64,000 bases of DNA from Casuarius casuarius (lineage: Eukaryota > Chordata > Aves > Casuariiformes > Casuariidae). The position numbers were made by a program, and so were the translations under genes. The notes beneath the pieces were generated by a model. It did no database searches, had not been told where the DNA came from, and saw only the letters and a list, made by a program, of their open reading frames with translations. Position 1 is the stretch's first letter, and every line of letters begins with the position of its first letter. Below are positions 12,987 to 24,825 of this stretch, in pieces. The stretch is taken from contig PTFA01000042.1 in the NCBI GenBank assembly GCA_003342895.1, positions 3,030,716 to 3,094,715 on the forward strand. The letters run 5' to 3'.

Positions 12987-15900
12987 ACAGCGGTGTTGGG
13001 GGCTTTCCAAAACGAAAGTGTGAGTGGAGGGTCCCGTGCTATCCTGGTGGCGGGGGAAAATGGCTGATGTTCGTTAGATTTGTTAATTATAGAAGTTTTG
13101 TAGCTCAGCATTTAATATTGAACAAATTGCCAGCTTGGGTCTGCACAATTACTGTCTGGATTGATAAATACCTCTTTAATTGACAAAGCTTGCGTGAGAT
13201 GAACTTTTAAATCACAGCATTTCCACACAATACAGTGTGAAATTTCTTTCCCTTTTCTTCTTTTAAATGAGTCACAAAGAACTTAATGTAAGATATATTG
13301 CTATCTTCTTTTTAAGTGGAGTCAGAATGGCTGTACCATAGCCTAATATTGCCAGTATTTGGTGCCAACACTTTGATCCATACACATGAACTGGATATAG
13401 ACATAAGAGCTTACTAAACAAACTGGACAGGGTCCCAGTGGGAACACTCAAAAATGTATTAATCAAAGTCAAGCGGCTGAGCAAATTGAACCAGTTCATT
13501 AATTATGAAAATTCTCTCACGAAGTGACATGTTGTTAACTGTGTGGAGACTTAACACATTTTAATCTGTAAAGCATTTTCCATATATGCAAAATTCAGTA
13601 ACAAAGGGGAATTTTGTTTTTTCCTTCTCCTTCTCTGAATTAAAAAAAAAGTAGCACAAATAGCATGCAGTCATAGTTACACATAGGAAGCTGCCCTCAG
13701 GAAGGCTGCTTTGCAAAGGCAGGTATATCAAAGAGCCAGGAGGTCAAGGTGAAATGCTGCATTCAGCAACTTTGGGAAGCAAATTCTCAAAGGGAAGAGT
13801 AGACAACCTGCTAGCTGTACTGTAGGGAAACTCTGTGAGCCTCTACAGGTAAAAACCTGTGCTTGCACCGGCCTCCCAACAACTTCCTTCACCCAAGCTG
13901 CTGAGCTCTTTGCCCCCACATCTTTGCCCTTCTGCAAGGCCAAAGCTCTGATTTACTGCAACTCTGCAAGGGCCAGGTTAAATATAGGGAGCACAGGGAG
14001 CACTGCCATGGTCCAGCTCTTGTAGGCAGGAGCAGGGGCAGACAGCTAGGCAGCAGGGAGCCTCACCAGCCCTGCGATGCCCAGGCCCGTAGCAGTAGCA
14101 TCTTCTGCAAGGAGGTGCACGAGGCTGCAGCCATTTCCATGCAGGGAAAAGGCATAAAAGCCTTTATGTCCATTTGGGAAGTGCTACTCCTGCTAGGAGG
14201 CTTCCTATTGAGGAAGGGAATGGAGCACAAAACAGGTAACGTTGTAATGTGCCCGTGCAAGTGATGGCCATGGCCCCCTGTGAATCCCACATCCCTTACA
14301 GAAAGGATGCGCACGTGTGGGGAGAGGAGGAGACACCAGGCTGCCTCAGTGCTGTTTGCAGCTGGCCAGAGCAATAGCGCTCGCATGCATGGCGCTCCCT
14401 CTGCAACCCTTGCTGAGGCAATTTGGGCACCAAAACCCAGAGAGAGGAGTTGGGTTACCTAATTTTGCCCATTTTGGACCACAGCTATCATTCAACATAC
14501 CCAGTTACCCGTATGTCAGGCACAGAATGATTTTTGCTCCCTGCTGACCAGAGCAGCGTTTGGTCAGTTGCCTTGCCTCTCTGTGCTGCAGTCACTTCAT
14601 CCGCAGAAGAAAAATAGCAACATCACCTTTGTAAAACAGCATGCATCCTACTGGTGACTGACGTATTGTAAAAGAGCTATATATAATAAATAATAAAAAC
14701 CCACATTTATATGCTCCTTATTGGCTTGGAGAAAGAGGAAATAAGAGAGGAAATGTTTCCTTATTTTGATCAATAGCATGCAAACATCACAGGCAACTGT
14801 TTTTCAAGTGTTTTTGCTTGATGGATTCTGTTATCTTTAGCAGACCCCCTTAAATACAGACCAGAAATCCACAGATGTCCACAGACTGCTAAATGGAAAC
14901 AAATGGCAGGCAATATTGCTTCTCTTTCTCCCAGCAATAGAATAGAAAGAATTGCCCCCTGATTAAATCCTGGAGCAAAGTGGATATTTTTTAGAGGAAC
15001 TTTGGCTGAATTAGGTCTTAGAATTAATAGTAAGAGATAGCCTGAAATTCCTAGGAGGGATGCAAAGCATATATATTTGTAGTTCCCATAGAAAAGGAAT
15101 AATGGAGAGTAATATAAGCATGCATTATCAAATTATACTGTTTTTTTGATGCTGTGATTGTGATTACCAGTCCCATAATACATACTTTACCCTAATCTCC
15201 AGGTCTTGAACAATTCTGTAGACCATGTAATTCTGAGAAAATTACAAGAACATGACTTCAAATTATTCTGCATCTCAGACTGAGTTGAGTAAAACTATCC
15301 TCCTAGTGCAGGAAAGAAGAGATAAATCATTTTTCTAAGGTAAAGAACAGTGACAAATTAAAATACACAGATAGCCCAATTCAGCAACCTCTTTCCGATG
15401 ATAGCTGGTTTTGAAAAAAAATGAGAGCCTATTTCTCCTCAGATAGATGTATTTAATTGAAAAAGTGAGTTTTATTCAAAGTTTTCAGATTTATTCTGGG
15501 TATTTTCTGCTTCTTCTCAAGATTTCCTCTTGGTTTTTCACTTTTCCATTTTTTCCAAGTGCCTTGTTGCCTATCACAACTTGCCCTCATCAGAAACATT
15601 TCTTCTTTTTCTTTCCTTCTTTCTCCAACCTCTGAGAATTTTGAACAAACGGCCACTCAGGTATTTCTTGCTTTAGGGTATATACTTATCAAAAAAAGAG
15701 CAAAACATTTTGTCTCAGCATTTCCAACGTAAAAACATGTAAGAATGAAAGGAAAACATTAAACACCATATTTTGGCATTTTTCATGTAAAGCCTCAGCC
15801 TCAATTCAACTAATTTCAGCTTTCTAGAAGTTAGACATTTAGTCTAAGCCAGCCATTTTGGCTTCATCTATAGTCAACGGAGACAGACATGTGCCCAGGT

Positions 15901-16810
15901 GGATTCATCCCTAGTCACCTCTTTTAGCATGGGATGAATCATGTTTACTAGAGCCTGGGAGGCTGAACTGCTGGCTTAGATTAAACCCTGAACATTCAGA
16001 GAGTCAAAGTTTCGCTGGAGGAATTCCACCCGAAGCGAAAATATATATTATGAAAAATATCACAGTTTTTGACACAAAACATTCAAATGCATTTAGGCAA
16101 AACTTTGTGGCATTTTAACTGTTAATGCTTTGTTTCTATCCTTTGACCAAATTCACTCTTATAAACGTTCTGCTTCACATTTCCTAATCTTTCAAAATTG
16201 TTATGCAATTCTTTCCTTGTATTTTGGGGATGAAAATACCCAATTTCATCCCCAATTCAAAATTAAGTTTAATGTTAAGAATTCAACATTTTGGGTGAAA
16301 TTCACTTTTGCACAGATCTCTTGAGTAATTATTATTCACTGAAGTACTTCATTTATTTCAAGGCATGTCACATATAAAAGCTAATGATGTGGGAAATATT
16401 TCAAGAGAAAGAGGTGTTTCAACAGTTAAAAAAGGAACCTGTTTATCTTCTGTGAAGAGCCCAGTGGTATGGGAGTTACCGTTTGAGAGGCTAAATTTTT
16501 CACTGCCTTAAGGAGCAATTCTGAGAAGGGAGTACCTGGATATTACCTCCACAGGTGACTCCAAACCAGGGAACAGTGACCATCCTTTTGCCTTTGCTAA
16601 GGACTAGTCAGATGAAAGAGGATATTTAGGCCACCTTTCTTATGTGGTCCTAATCCTTTAGCCTAAAGTCCTCCTGACACTCAGACAAGCACTATTTTCT
16701 GTCAAAATCCCTTTTCTCAAGTGGTAGTGATCAGTAATCAAGGTACTGTTTGGTACATCTAGTTTACATATATTTAAGTATAACTATTCCCATCCAGCAC
16801 TACTGTGAAG

Positions 16811-16970
16811 TAGTCGCATCCTGTGACTATTAAGCTTACCCTCTACTTAGGAAGCTCGTGAGGACAAACCTCTACCGAGGAATAAATCTTCGTCAGCCTC
16901 GGGGAAGGTGTGAGGTCACCTATTCGTACTGCGGAGTGAGCTGTGTCGCTGTCAGGTCACGCTAGCTCTT
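16811..16970. promoter_or_regulatory. candidate regulatory patch with CpGs and paired AGGTCA half-sites
   Basis: Nine CpG dinucleotides fall in about 160 bp of otherwise CpG-poor sequence. Two nuclear-receptor-type half-sites, AGGTCA at 16913-16918 and 16954-16959, lie in the same orientation 41 bp apart. No coding frame explains the composition. Function is inferred only from composition and motifs. Confidence 0.3.
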
Positions 16971-19900
16971 CCCCAGTGGAGAAAACTTAGTTCCTCCATG
17001 ATAAGAACCTTTTGTCTAAATCCTTGTTTCTCAGGGAAAATGACATTTTCTAAAACATCTGAAGCATTAAAAATTAAATTCAGGATTTGGATGGTGGGGT
17101 TATTGGCTTTGCTCAGCTGAGTCCGCTAGGACAAGGACAAGGACATGACCTTATTCAGAAGAAGGAAAGTGGGGGCTTTTTTAGTGATAACATTTACAAA
17201 CTGAGTGAAATAACTCTGTATGTTACTACCGATAGTAATGTTTTCATACATATGAAGTCATATAGTTAAATCAGCCAAAAAAACCTACCAACATAGACAC
17301 CTAGCAACATCTAGTGACCAGATTAAGGTAATGCAGGAGAATATTAGGAATGAACTTTTACACGAGCTCTGCCAAACATGCTTAAGTCTGATTTTGTAAA
17401 TGAGACTGAGGCTAAAATTAAAACCTTGATTTTGGTCAATAGCGTCATCAAAGTTTTGTTCCAGCTAGAAATCATTCAATTCCCGCATAGAATGTACTAG
17501 TTTTAAAATAGCTGTTTTCTTTAACAACATTCAGAATTTGAGAGAAAACTCTGTCTCCTTAAAAAAGTTTCCCAAATTCCACACAACCTAATAGGTCAAA
17601 AATATATGTGAAATTATTTGAAGAAGTTGTTACATTAATCAAATTTCTGCATATCATATCCTGCTTTTAAGAAGCAGTGATGGCATAGAACCTTTGACAG
17701 CCTCATGGTGTTGACTGAGAACAGTGCTGTGCCTTTATTTAGGAGTTCAGAATTTAATATATAACCTATTAAAACATAATCCATAAGATATTATAAGCAA
17801 TATGTTTAACAGACGGTGGCTACCCCGATTCTTTGTATGGATGAGAGAGTTATCTTTTAGCAGCAGAACTATGGGTTTGGGGTTTTCTTTTGCTTTTTAA
17901 ATATTGCTTTTATTTGGTGGAAAATGGAGGCAGAAGACTTGCTGATGCTTTTTTAAACAGTTCCACTGAGCAGCTGTTTCCTACATTCATCTATCAAAGA
18001 CTGATGGGGAAAAATATGCAATTCTTTGGGTAAACAAATTACCAGCAAAGAAACAAAAGTGGCAAATGTGTGGCTGTGTACGTCAGTAATTTCAGAGATA
18101 AATCTCAGGGGCCTACTTCTGAATTTGTTACAAGCCCACAAATCTCAGAGCTTGTCTCTTTCAGAAAATTAATTCCAACTAAGATAGGATTCAAATTTAA
18201 AGCATAATAGCCATTCTTGGTTGCCACCATATGTATGTAACTCTTAGCTCAGAATGAAAAGTGCCTTTTCTGGATTGTTTAGCTGTTTTTGAACTACAGT
18301 AACTTTTCAAGGATAGCTATTCCAGAGTGAACCCATGCACAGGCAGCAAGTCTCTGAGGCAGACTGAGCTATAATAATCATAGGAGGAAGCAACAGGGAG
18401 TCAGACTGGGAATATCTTCTTGCAGCGTATGTCAAATTCTTCTTTCATGGGTTAGTTGCCCCTTTGCACTCTTGGATGCTGGAGGTCTGACCACAAATAC
18501 AGTTTAGCCGCCGAGATGCATAAGAGGCCCCTGATGCTGTTCCCCCCACTCCCCAGCTTCTCACGCGGCTGGGTGCCCCGTGAAGCTGCAGCTCCCTTTC
18601 AGGCGGCCGCCTTTGGATGGCACAAATTTCTAACCTGCCTTCCTGAGTTTTTGTGTCAGGCTCAAATACCCTCAGAGACAGCAGTTTCTAACCTTGCTTT
18701 AAAAACTTAAATGAAATGAGCACAGTTTTCTGCCGGCTTGCCCACTGCAGTTTTTTCTGCCAAATAAATTCCAAAATGAAGGGCAGGAAGAGCATGTCAA
18801 CTTGAGTAATTAAACATGCAAAGGATGGTTAAACAGGCATATTAGTGAGGATCTTGGGGGGCTGTTTGCTTTCCTGTGTGAAAAATTAAAAGGGAGGTTC
18901 ACTTTAAACGTGCTGAGCTAGTTTCCCAGCGTGGCTAACGGGAGCACCTGCTCCTCTCGTGGTGCTTTCTTTGATTGGCCTTCAGGAAATGTCCTCTTCT
19001 TCCCTGCAGGGTAACTTATTTTTCAGTCATGTTTCTGTGGCACTGGCGACTATACAAGGACCTGAAAAGACAAGCTGATTTCTTCATGGTATAAACATGG
19101 CAAGGCTTCCAGTTGGAGCCTACTTTGGAGGAGTTTCTGCTTTTATTTAGGAAACACACGCCAATGTCAGAAGGCAAGAACGAACATCTAACGAATCAAA
19201 CGATGCAGGTCGTTGCAGCCACTGAAGCCAGGCAGCTCCCAGCGTGGCCGCAGAAGTGGATGAGACAGTAGAGGACAAGGCAGCAGCACAAGTCCTTTTA
19301 CAGTGATTCCCCTAATGATTTTACGGTCTTACAGTTAGTGGTTCTCTTGCCTTATGTGAGTCTCACCTGAAAGTCAAGGCAAGGCAAAGAAGAGAAGAGA
19401 AAGGGTTTTTTAAAGAAATTTTCTGCCCTCCTTGAAGAAAAGCTTGAAAACAGGCATCCCAAATGGTGTAGCAGCAGAAAGCTTACAAAAGGAGTCCAAA
19501 ATGTTTTGACTGTGGTGTTTTTACTGCTTTGCAGAAAGGAAAGCAAAAACACTCAATATCTACATGCCTGATGTCAACAAGATTCCTACCCCCATGAGGT
19601 ACAGGAGAGATTTTTTCGTCCTCCCCACCACAGCAGAGACAGGGTCACCCACAGTCCGACCCTGAGTTTCCAAAAACATCCAGAATTGCCTGCCCAGCCA
19701 CCAGAAAGATTCTCCCTAAGAGCTAAGCAATCCATATATTGTTACCCAAAAGAGCTTCTGCTACGTGAGCTTCTCCACAGCTTTGCCACCAGAAACATAT
19801 CCTGTTCATTCATGTCATCTCTTTCTTTATCTACGTGTACAAAATGACAGCCTATGAGAAAAATAAAGTCTTGGAAAGCTGAGGTCTATTTGTCCGTGCT

Positions 19901-22389
19901 GTGTGGGATGAACTGAGGCCAAAGACACCCTGTGGCAGAGCACTGAAGGTATAGAAGGATATTCTTAAATTCAGGTATTGTCCCAGCAAGAGACAGACAG
20001 TAAGAGTACTTAGGATCTGTTCCAGAGATTCATGTTACCCCGCACCCACAGTGGGTGAAGTGCTAAGTTTTCCAAGCAACGTGTGCTGTACAGATTTAGA
20101 AAGGTAAAGGCATAATCTGATTATTATCACCTATTTCATGGGTAGCTTCTTCTTCCTGGGTATGTGGAGCTACTCATCAAGTAATTATTGATCTTTTAAA
20201 TTCTGGGTGAATGCAATAGAAAAGTTCCCATGAAAATTCATTTGACTATTTAAATGAATTTCCTGTGACCTTTTGTACTAACATTCTCATAAGCGATTTT
20301 ACTGGCAAAAATGCTCACCAAGACAGAAACTCCTCAGTGAATGCTGCAGGATATATCAGAAAGCAAATTTGCATTCACAATCAAGAGTGCCGACACCAGA
20401 AACCTCGTCCAAAGAGCCAGTCAGGGGATGGATTAGTCCAGTTACATGTGGTATCCAGTCGAAGCAAGTACAACTTCAAGTTTGGAACCTGCTCACCTGA
20501 TCCTTGAGGGACAACTTACATATCTGCTTGAGATCCCTGACCGACGGGTCACTCCCAGCTCCTCACCCAGCAGGGCACCCGATCAGGACCCCATGGGAGC
20601 CCTGTCTCGCCCAAGGGGCCAAGAGCATGACCTAGAGCCAGGAGCTGGAGGCCAACATGCCTCTGCAGGCAACAGTCCATGGCCAGGGCAGCTCAGTACT
20701 GTTTTCACCACCGTTATCAATTGCCTTCTCACAGCTGTACAATTTCTTTCATGCGTGCTCTTGGCCCAGCCTGAGTACCCCAGCTGATGTTACACCCTTG
20801 ATGTCTACCCTTGAAAGAAAAGCCTAGTCCTTCCTTCTGCACATATTTGCATAACCAGTGAGAGATCTGAGACCCCCACAGTCTCCTGAATTTTCTAGAT
20901 ATGTAAAGAAAGTTATTCTGAGGTATTTCTGTTATCATTTTGCCCAGAGATTGTAGAAAATCCATGGCTGGTTAGTCTGATGGAAAAACATGGAAGTCCA
21001 GTTTTGGAAAGTGGAAAGATTCCCCTGGGTAGTTCATTATACAAAGCATGTTTAAAGAAATAAAATTAAATTAAAAAGTCAGGTAAGACAAATATCTGAG
21101 ACCTGTGAAATCTAACTATTATCACGTATATGATACAGGATCTCACTGTTATCATATATATTTAAATAACATATCTGCTACAAAATGGTATAATCTGGCC
21201 ACATGGAAAAGAAAAAATGAGTTGATTGTTGTAATTCTGGGGGCCAGGAAGGTGAAACATCTCAAATTATCCCAGATAGACACTTTTGTGATAACGTGAG
21301 GGTACTCATAAACCTCCTCGCAAATGTCGGGCAGTATCCACATGTGCCAACTTTCATTCTTTCAAAGACTTCAGAAGTCAGGCTTAGTGCATATGAGTGC
21401 AGCTGATGCCTTTGATTGAGGATATTGTTATTACTGAATGCACTTCTGTCACATTTGCTCATCTGAATGCAACCTCTGAGGAGTTATCTGCACACAAGCT
21501 GCTTTGGAGAGTGTGCAGCACAGACCTTTTCTTTTTGATATTACATGTGTTTGTTCTCTTGAAAGGCTTTTAGCCCCGAGGTAAGGATTAGACAACAATT
21601 TAGCAGCCTTAAAAGACATCATAAAAAAAATAGACTCAACTGTCAGCTTCAGAAGAAAGAGGCCTCTTTTGGTTTTCAAGGGTGTTGCATTGTTTTCCAC
21701 GCTACGTTTACTGCTGCGTATGGCAGATGCAAACCAGAATCATTTTGCAAACTGAGTAAATCTTGAAAATCCACAACTGTAATATCTATGTAGTCCTTTT
21801 TTAACCGATGTTCCTCGCACATCTAATTTGTAGTTCACCTGAACAATCAATTAAAAAGAACATTTTGAGTGGCACACTTTGAAGTGAAACGCCAAAATGG
21901 AGCCCACTGTGTCACCAGCCCAGAAATCAAAAAGCACTTGCATGAGTTGTGGCTCTGATGCAGCACCCAGCCCACATGCTGTCGGACCCTCTCGCCAGCC
22001 CTCTGGGGAATATTCACCCCTTCCCAGGACAACAAGAGCTGTTCAAATTAGAGGGCTCTGATTCTGTCTAATTCCAAGGTAAATGGAAGACAGAAATGTC
22101 AGGTAGTAAAGAATCAGATGCGGAGGAGCATCATTGCAGGGTGAGACTGGCCAGCTTGGAAGGAATAAGAGAAAACTGGATATGACCCACCGAGCCAGAG
22201 CATACTAGCATGGCTTTTTGTTGAGGACTGACTTTCTACTGAAGCCCCTCAGATAACTTTATTTTCCTTTGCATAGCTGGGACATATTGCACAGCTTTCT
22301 ACAGAAAGTGCTGGTGGTGCAAACAGTGCACTGTTACGCGCTCTCTGAAACTTGAGCTAACAACAGCAGAGACAGCCATAGCCCTGGTA

Positions 22390-22620
22390 CGTCTGCAAAA
22401 ATAAGGGATCTGGCATTTATGAAATATTGATACCAAATGGCTCACCAACAATTTGTACATTAGAAAAAGCAATTAGTGCAAGAGAAAATGTAGCCTGTTT
22501 TAAATCAATGATGTGCCAAAAATGATGTTATAGATTAAATTAGTGATAAGTGTAATTAATGCCCAGGTTTGATGCAGAGGTACATAAAGGAGCTATTAAG
22601 CTCCTTTATGGAACCAGGCA
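22390..22620. promoter_or_regulatory. candidate conserved noncoding element
   Basis: An AT-rich, repeat-free stretch contains TGATAA (GATA-type), TAATTAAT (homeodomain-type) and a perfect 12-bp-arm inverted repeat. The look is that of deeply conserved vertebrate noncoding elements, but conservation cannot be tested here. Confidence 0.25.
22583..22610. repeat. perfect inverted repeat, 12-bp arms, 4-nt loop
   Basis: CATAAAGGAGCT at 22583-22594 and AGCTCCTTTATG at 22599-22610 flank the loop ATTA. It lies in an AT-rich stretch with GATA and homeodomain-type sites. Confidence 0.95.
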
Positions 22621-23911
22621 ACTGAAACAGTGAGAGCACCCAGTGTTGGTCCAAACATCAGCATAGAGTTAGCCCTCAGTAGAAACTGAACCATCGGGAT
22701 TGATACAAAAATGTAGAGGTTAGGGTATTGATCAATGGAACTGAGTTTCATATTGCTCTTTTTTTATGGAGTTCAAGAAAAAACAGAAAAGCTAACAAAG
22801 AAGGCAGGAAGGAAGTACCAAGCAGAGGAGTTGTGGCAGCTCAGCACAGAGACAAAGCTGAGATAGGGAGTTTTTAAGGCAAGCACTGTCAGGAAAGGCT
22901 TCAATCTGTTGCAAAGATGCTATCTCCTGCTTCATCCAAAGACCTGAGACATTGATTCAAGCCTCAGTTTCTAATGGAAAACACCTGGGGGGACCAAATT
23001 ACTTCCTAAATGCTTGAGTCCAAAAAAAGGATAACAGGATACTTTCATCAACATTGAGATCCTCTTCAGAGCATTATTTTTCAGAATGAATTTCTCCAGG
23101 AGTGGTAGCAAAGAGGCAGACCCCATGTCTACCTCTGCTGGGTGACAAATTTAGAAAGCTAGCCTCCCTCGGATCCTCTTCATACTGTCACTGGGGACTC
23201 CTACACATCACAGACCAGATAGTCTAATTTGCACCTGAGTCCACTCCTCCACAGAGGACCACAACCTGTCTCTTAACTCACAGGCCTTGGTTTCAAGCTG
23301 GAAGTCAGGCACTAGGAGAACCAGCCTTTAGCTTTAAAGACCTAAGCCTTCCCCCATCCTTCTCCCCGTGACGCCATTTACCATATCAGCATCTTCTCTG
23401 TCTGCTTTTGGGAGAAGATGAGGAATTCGGCAGAGGAAATAGACCACTGTTACTAGGACTGTACCTTTTCCTGGTACAGATGCAAGTAACACGCTCACTA
23501 AAGGTAGTACGCAAGGCTGCCCCTCAAGGAACTAAATAAAGCTAGCAAGCTTCACTCTGTAACTGGGCTGTAAATGAGCTCCATAGAGACTTAGCCAATG
23601 ATGTTCCCATTATTATACCACTGTGGTTACAGTCTGACATTTCATTAACAATGTTTGCAACAAAAGATGTATTTCATTTCATTCTTTTCTCACTGAAGAG
23701 CAAGGGGGATCCATTGTGTAAAAATCACTAGTTCTTCTTCAGTTTCGCCATTTTTGGAACAGTTGACCAGACATCCTATACCCCTGCTAAGTTCTTTCAG
23801 CTTGCAAGAGGATAAAGATTTGCCTGTTAATGTTGCAGAATTTTATAGCAAATTATGCTGTTAAGTATGCTCTGCTGTAATACTGTTGGGAAAGAAAGAA
23901 AAAGAGGTTTT

Positions 23912-24030
23912 ATGGAATCTTAGAACAATTAAGGTTGGAAAGGCCCTCTGGAGGTCACCAAGTCCAACCCCCTGCTTAGAGCAAGTCCAACTAGATCAGG
24001 CTGAACTGAGATCAGGTTGGACATGGAAAC
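23912..24030 (-). mobile_element. short CR1 3'-end fragment
   Basis: The plus strand reads TGGAATCTTAGAACAATTAA, then GGTTGGAAAGG and CCAAGTCCAACCCCCTGC, then CAACTAGATCAGGCTG. This is the antisense of the conserved CR1 3' end found throughout bird genomes. Only about 120 bp remain. Confidence 0.8.
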
Positions 24031-24189
24031 GACTATAGGATTATTTGGTCATTATTTGGTTACCTGACCATGGACACAAAGCAACATTCTGTAAAAGAGA
24101 TCAGGATGAGTCAAAACAGCAAAGCTCTGCAATCAAATAAGTGGAAAAATGTTTGGGAAATATTAGGATGAGTTAGGTTAGGACAGGAC

Positions 24190-24210
24190 AGCATAGCATA
24201 GCATAGCATA
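24190..24210. repeat. (GCATA)4 pentanucleotide repeat
   Basis: Four tandem GCATA units follow a pair of GGACA units. It lies about 160 bp after the short CR1 3' fragment. Confidence 0.9.
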
Positions 24211-24795
24211 GAACAGAATTCCCCATTGAATTCTCCAATTACTAAGACACATTCCCAGAAGGGTTTGGTATTGCTTTTTGACACGCAAACATTGAACGAG
24301 AAAAAAAAAAGAGTGAAGTTCCAGGAAAACTCAATCTTTCAAGACAGTGTATGGGACTTTCATTCAGATCTTGATGCTTTGCCCCTGCATATGCTAATGA
24401 AATATGAAGTGTATGTCCCAGGTAAACCAGCAGGTTTACCCAGCAGACAAACCTCAGAAAGCACCAGCATGATGAAGAGAACTTTATTGTTGACATGGGT
24501 ATGGTTCAACATGAGAAAGCAAACGTAGAACTATATGGTTGAGAGAAACCATAGATATTTATGCTGAATAGAGGGCAAAGGAAAATCAGTAAAAATTCAG
24601 TACATTTGCATTCATGCAAAACCTCAAGTATGTGATTTTGGAAAGTACTAAATAAAATGGATTATCAAACACTGCATACTGGGCGAGGGCAATATGGCAT
24701 TACTATCAGTGCAGACACTCATGCTAATACTTGCACACAATGATGCCAGTAACTTAGCAGCTTTGCAAAGAAGTACCTCAACCTTCCCAGACTTT

Positions 24796-24825
24796 AATTA
24801 ATCAGTCTTAAATGACTGATTAATT
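24796..24825. repeat. perfect inverted repeat, 12-bp arms, 6-nt loop
   Basis: AATTAATCAGTC (24796-24807) and GACTGATTAATT (24814-24825) flank TTAAAT. The arms carry TTAATC/GATTAA homeodomain-type cores. Confidence 0.95.

Larger units (their letters stand above)
10916..23911. other. intergenic, no gene recognised; scattered candidate regulatory patches
   Basis: No coding homology and no intact mobile element were seen. Items of note are the 12.9 kb minisatellite, a CpG-enriched patch with paired AGGTCA half-sites near 16.8-16.97 kb, an isolated NotI palindrome near 18.6 kb, and an AT-rich stretch with an inverted repeat near 22.4-22.62 kb. Confidence 0.6.

Noticed and set aside
1..20000. Distal first exon of RUNX1
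   Set aside because: I looked for its characteristic short N-terminal coding exon on the minus strand and saw no match.
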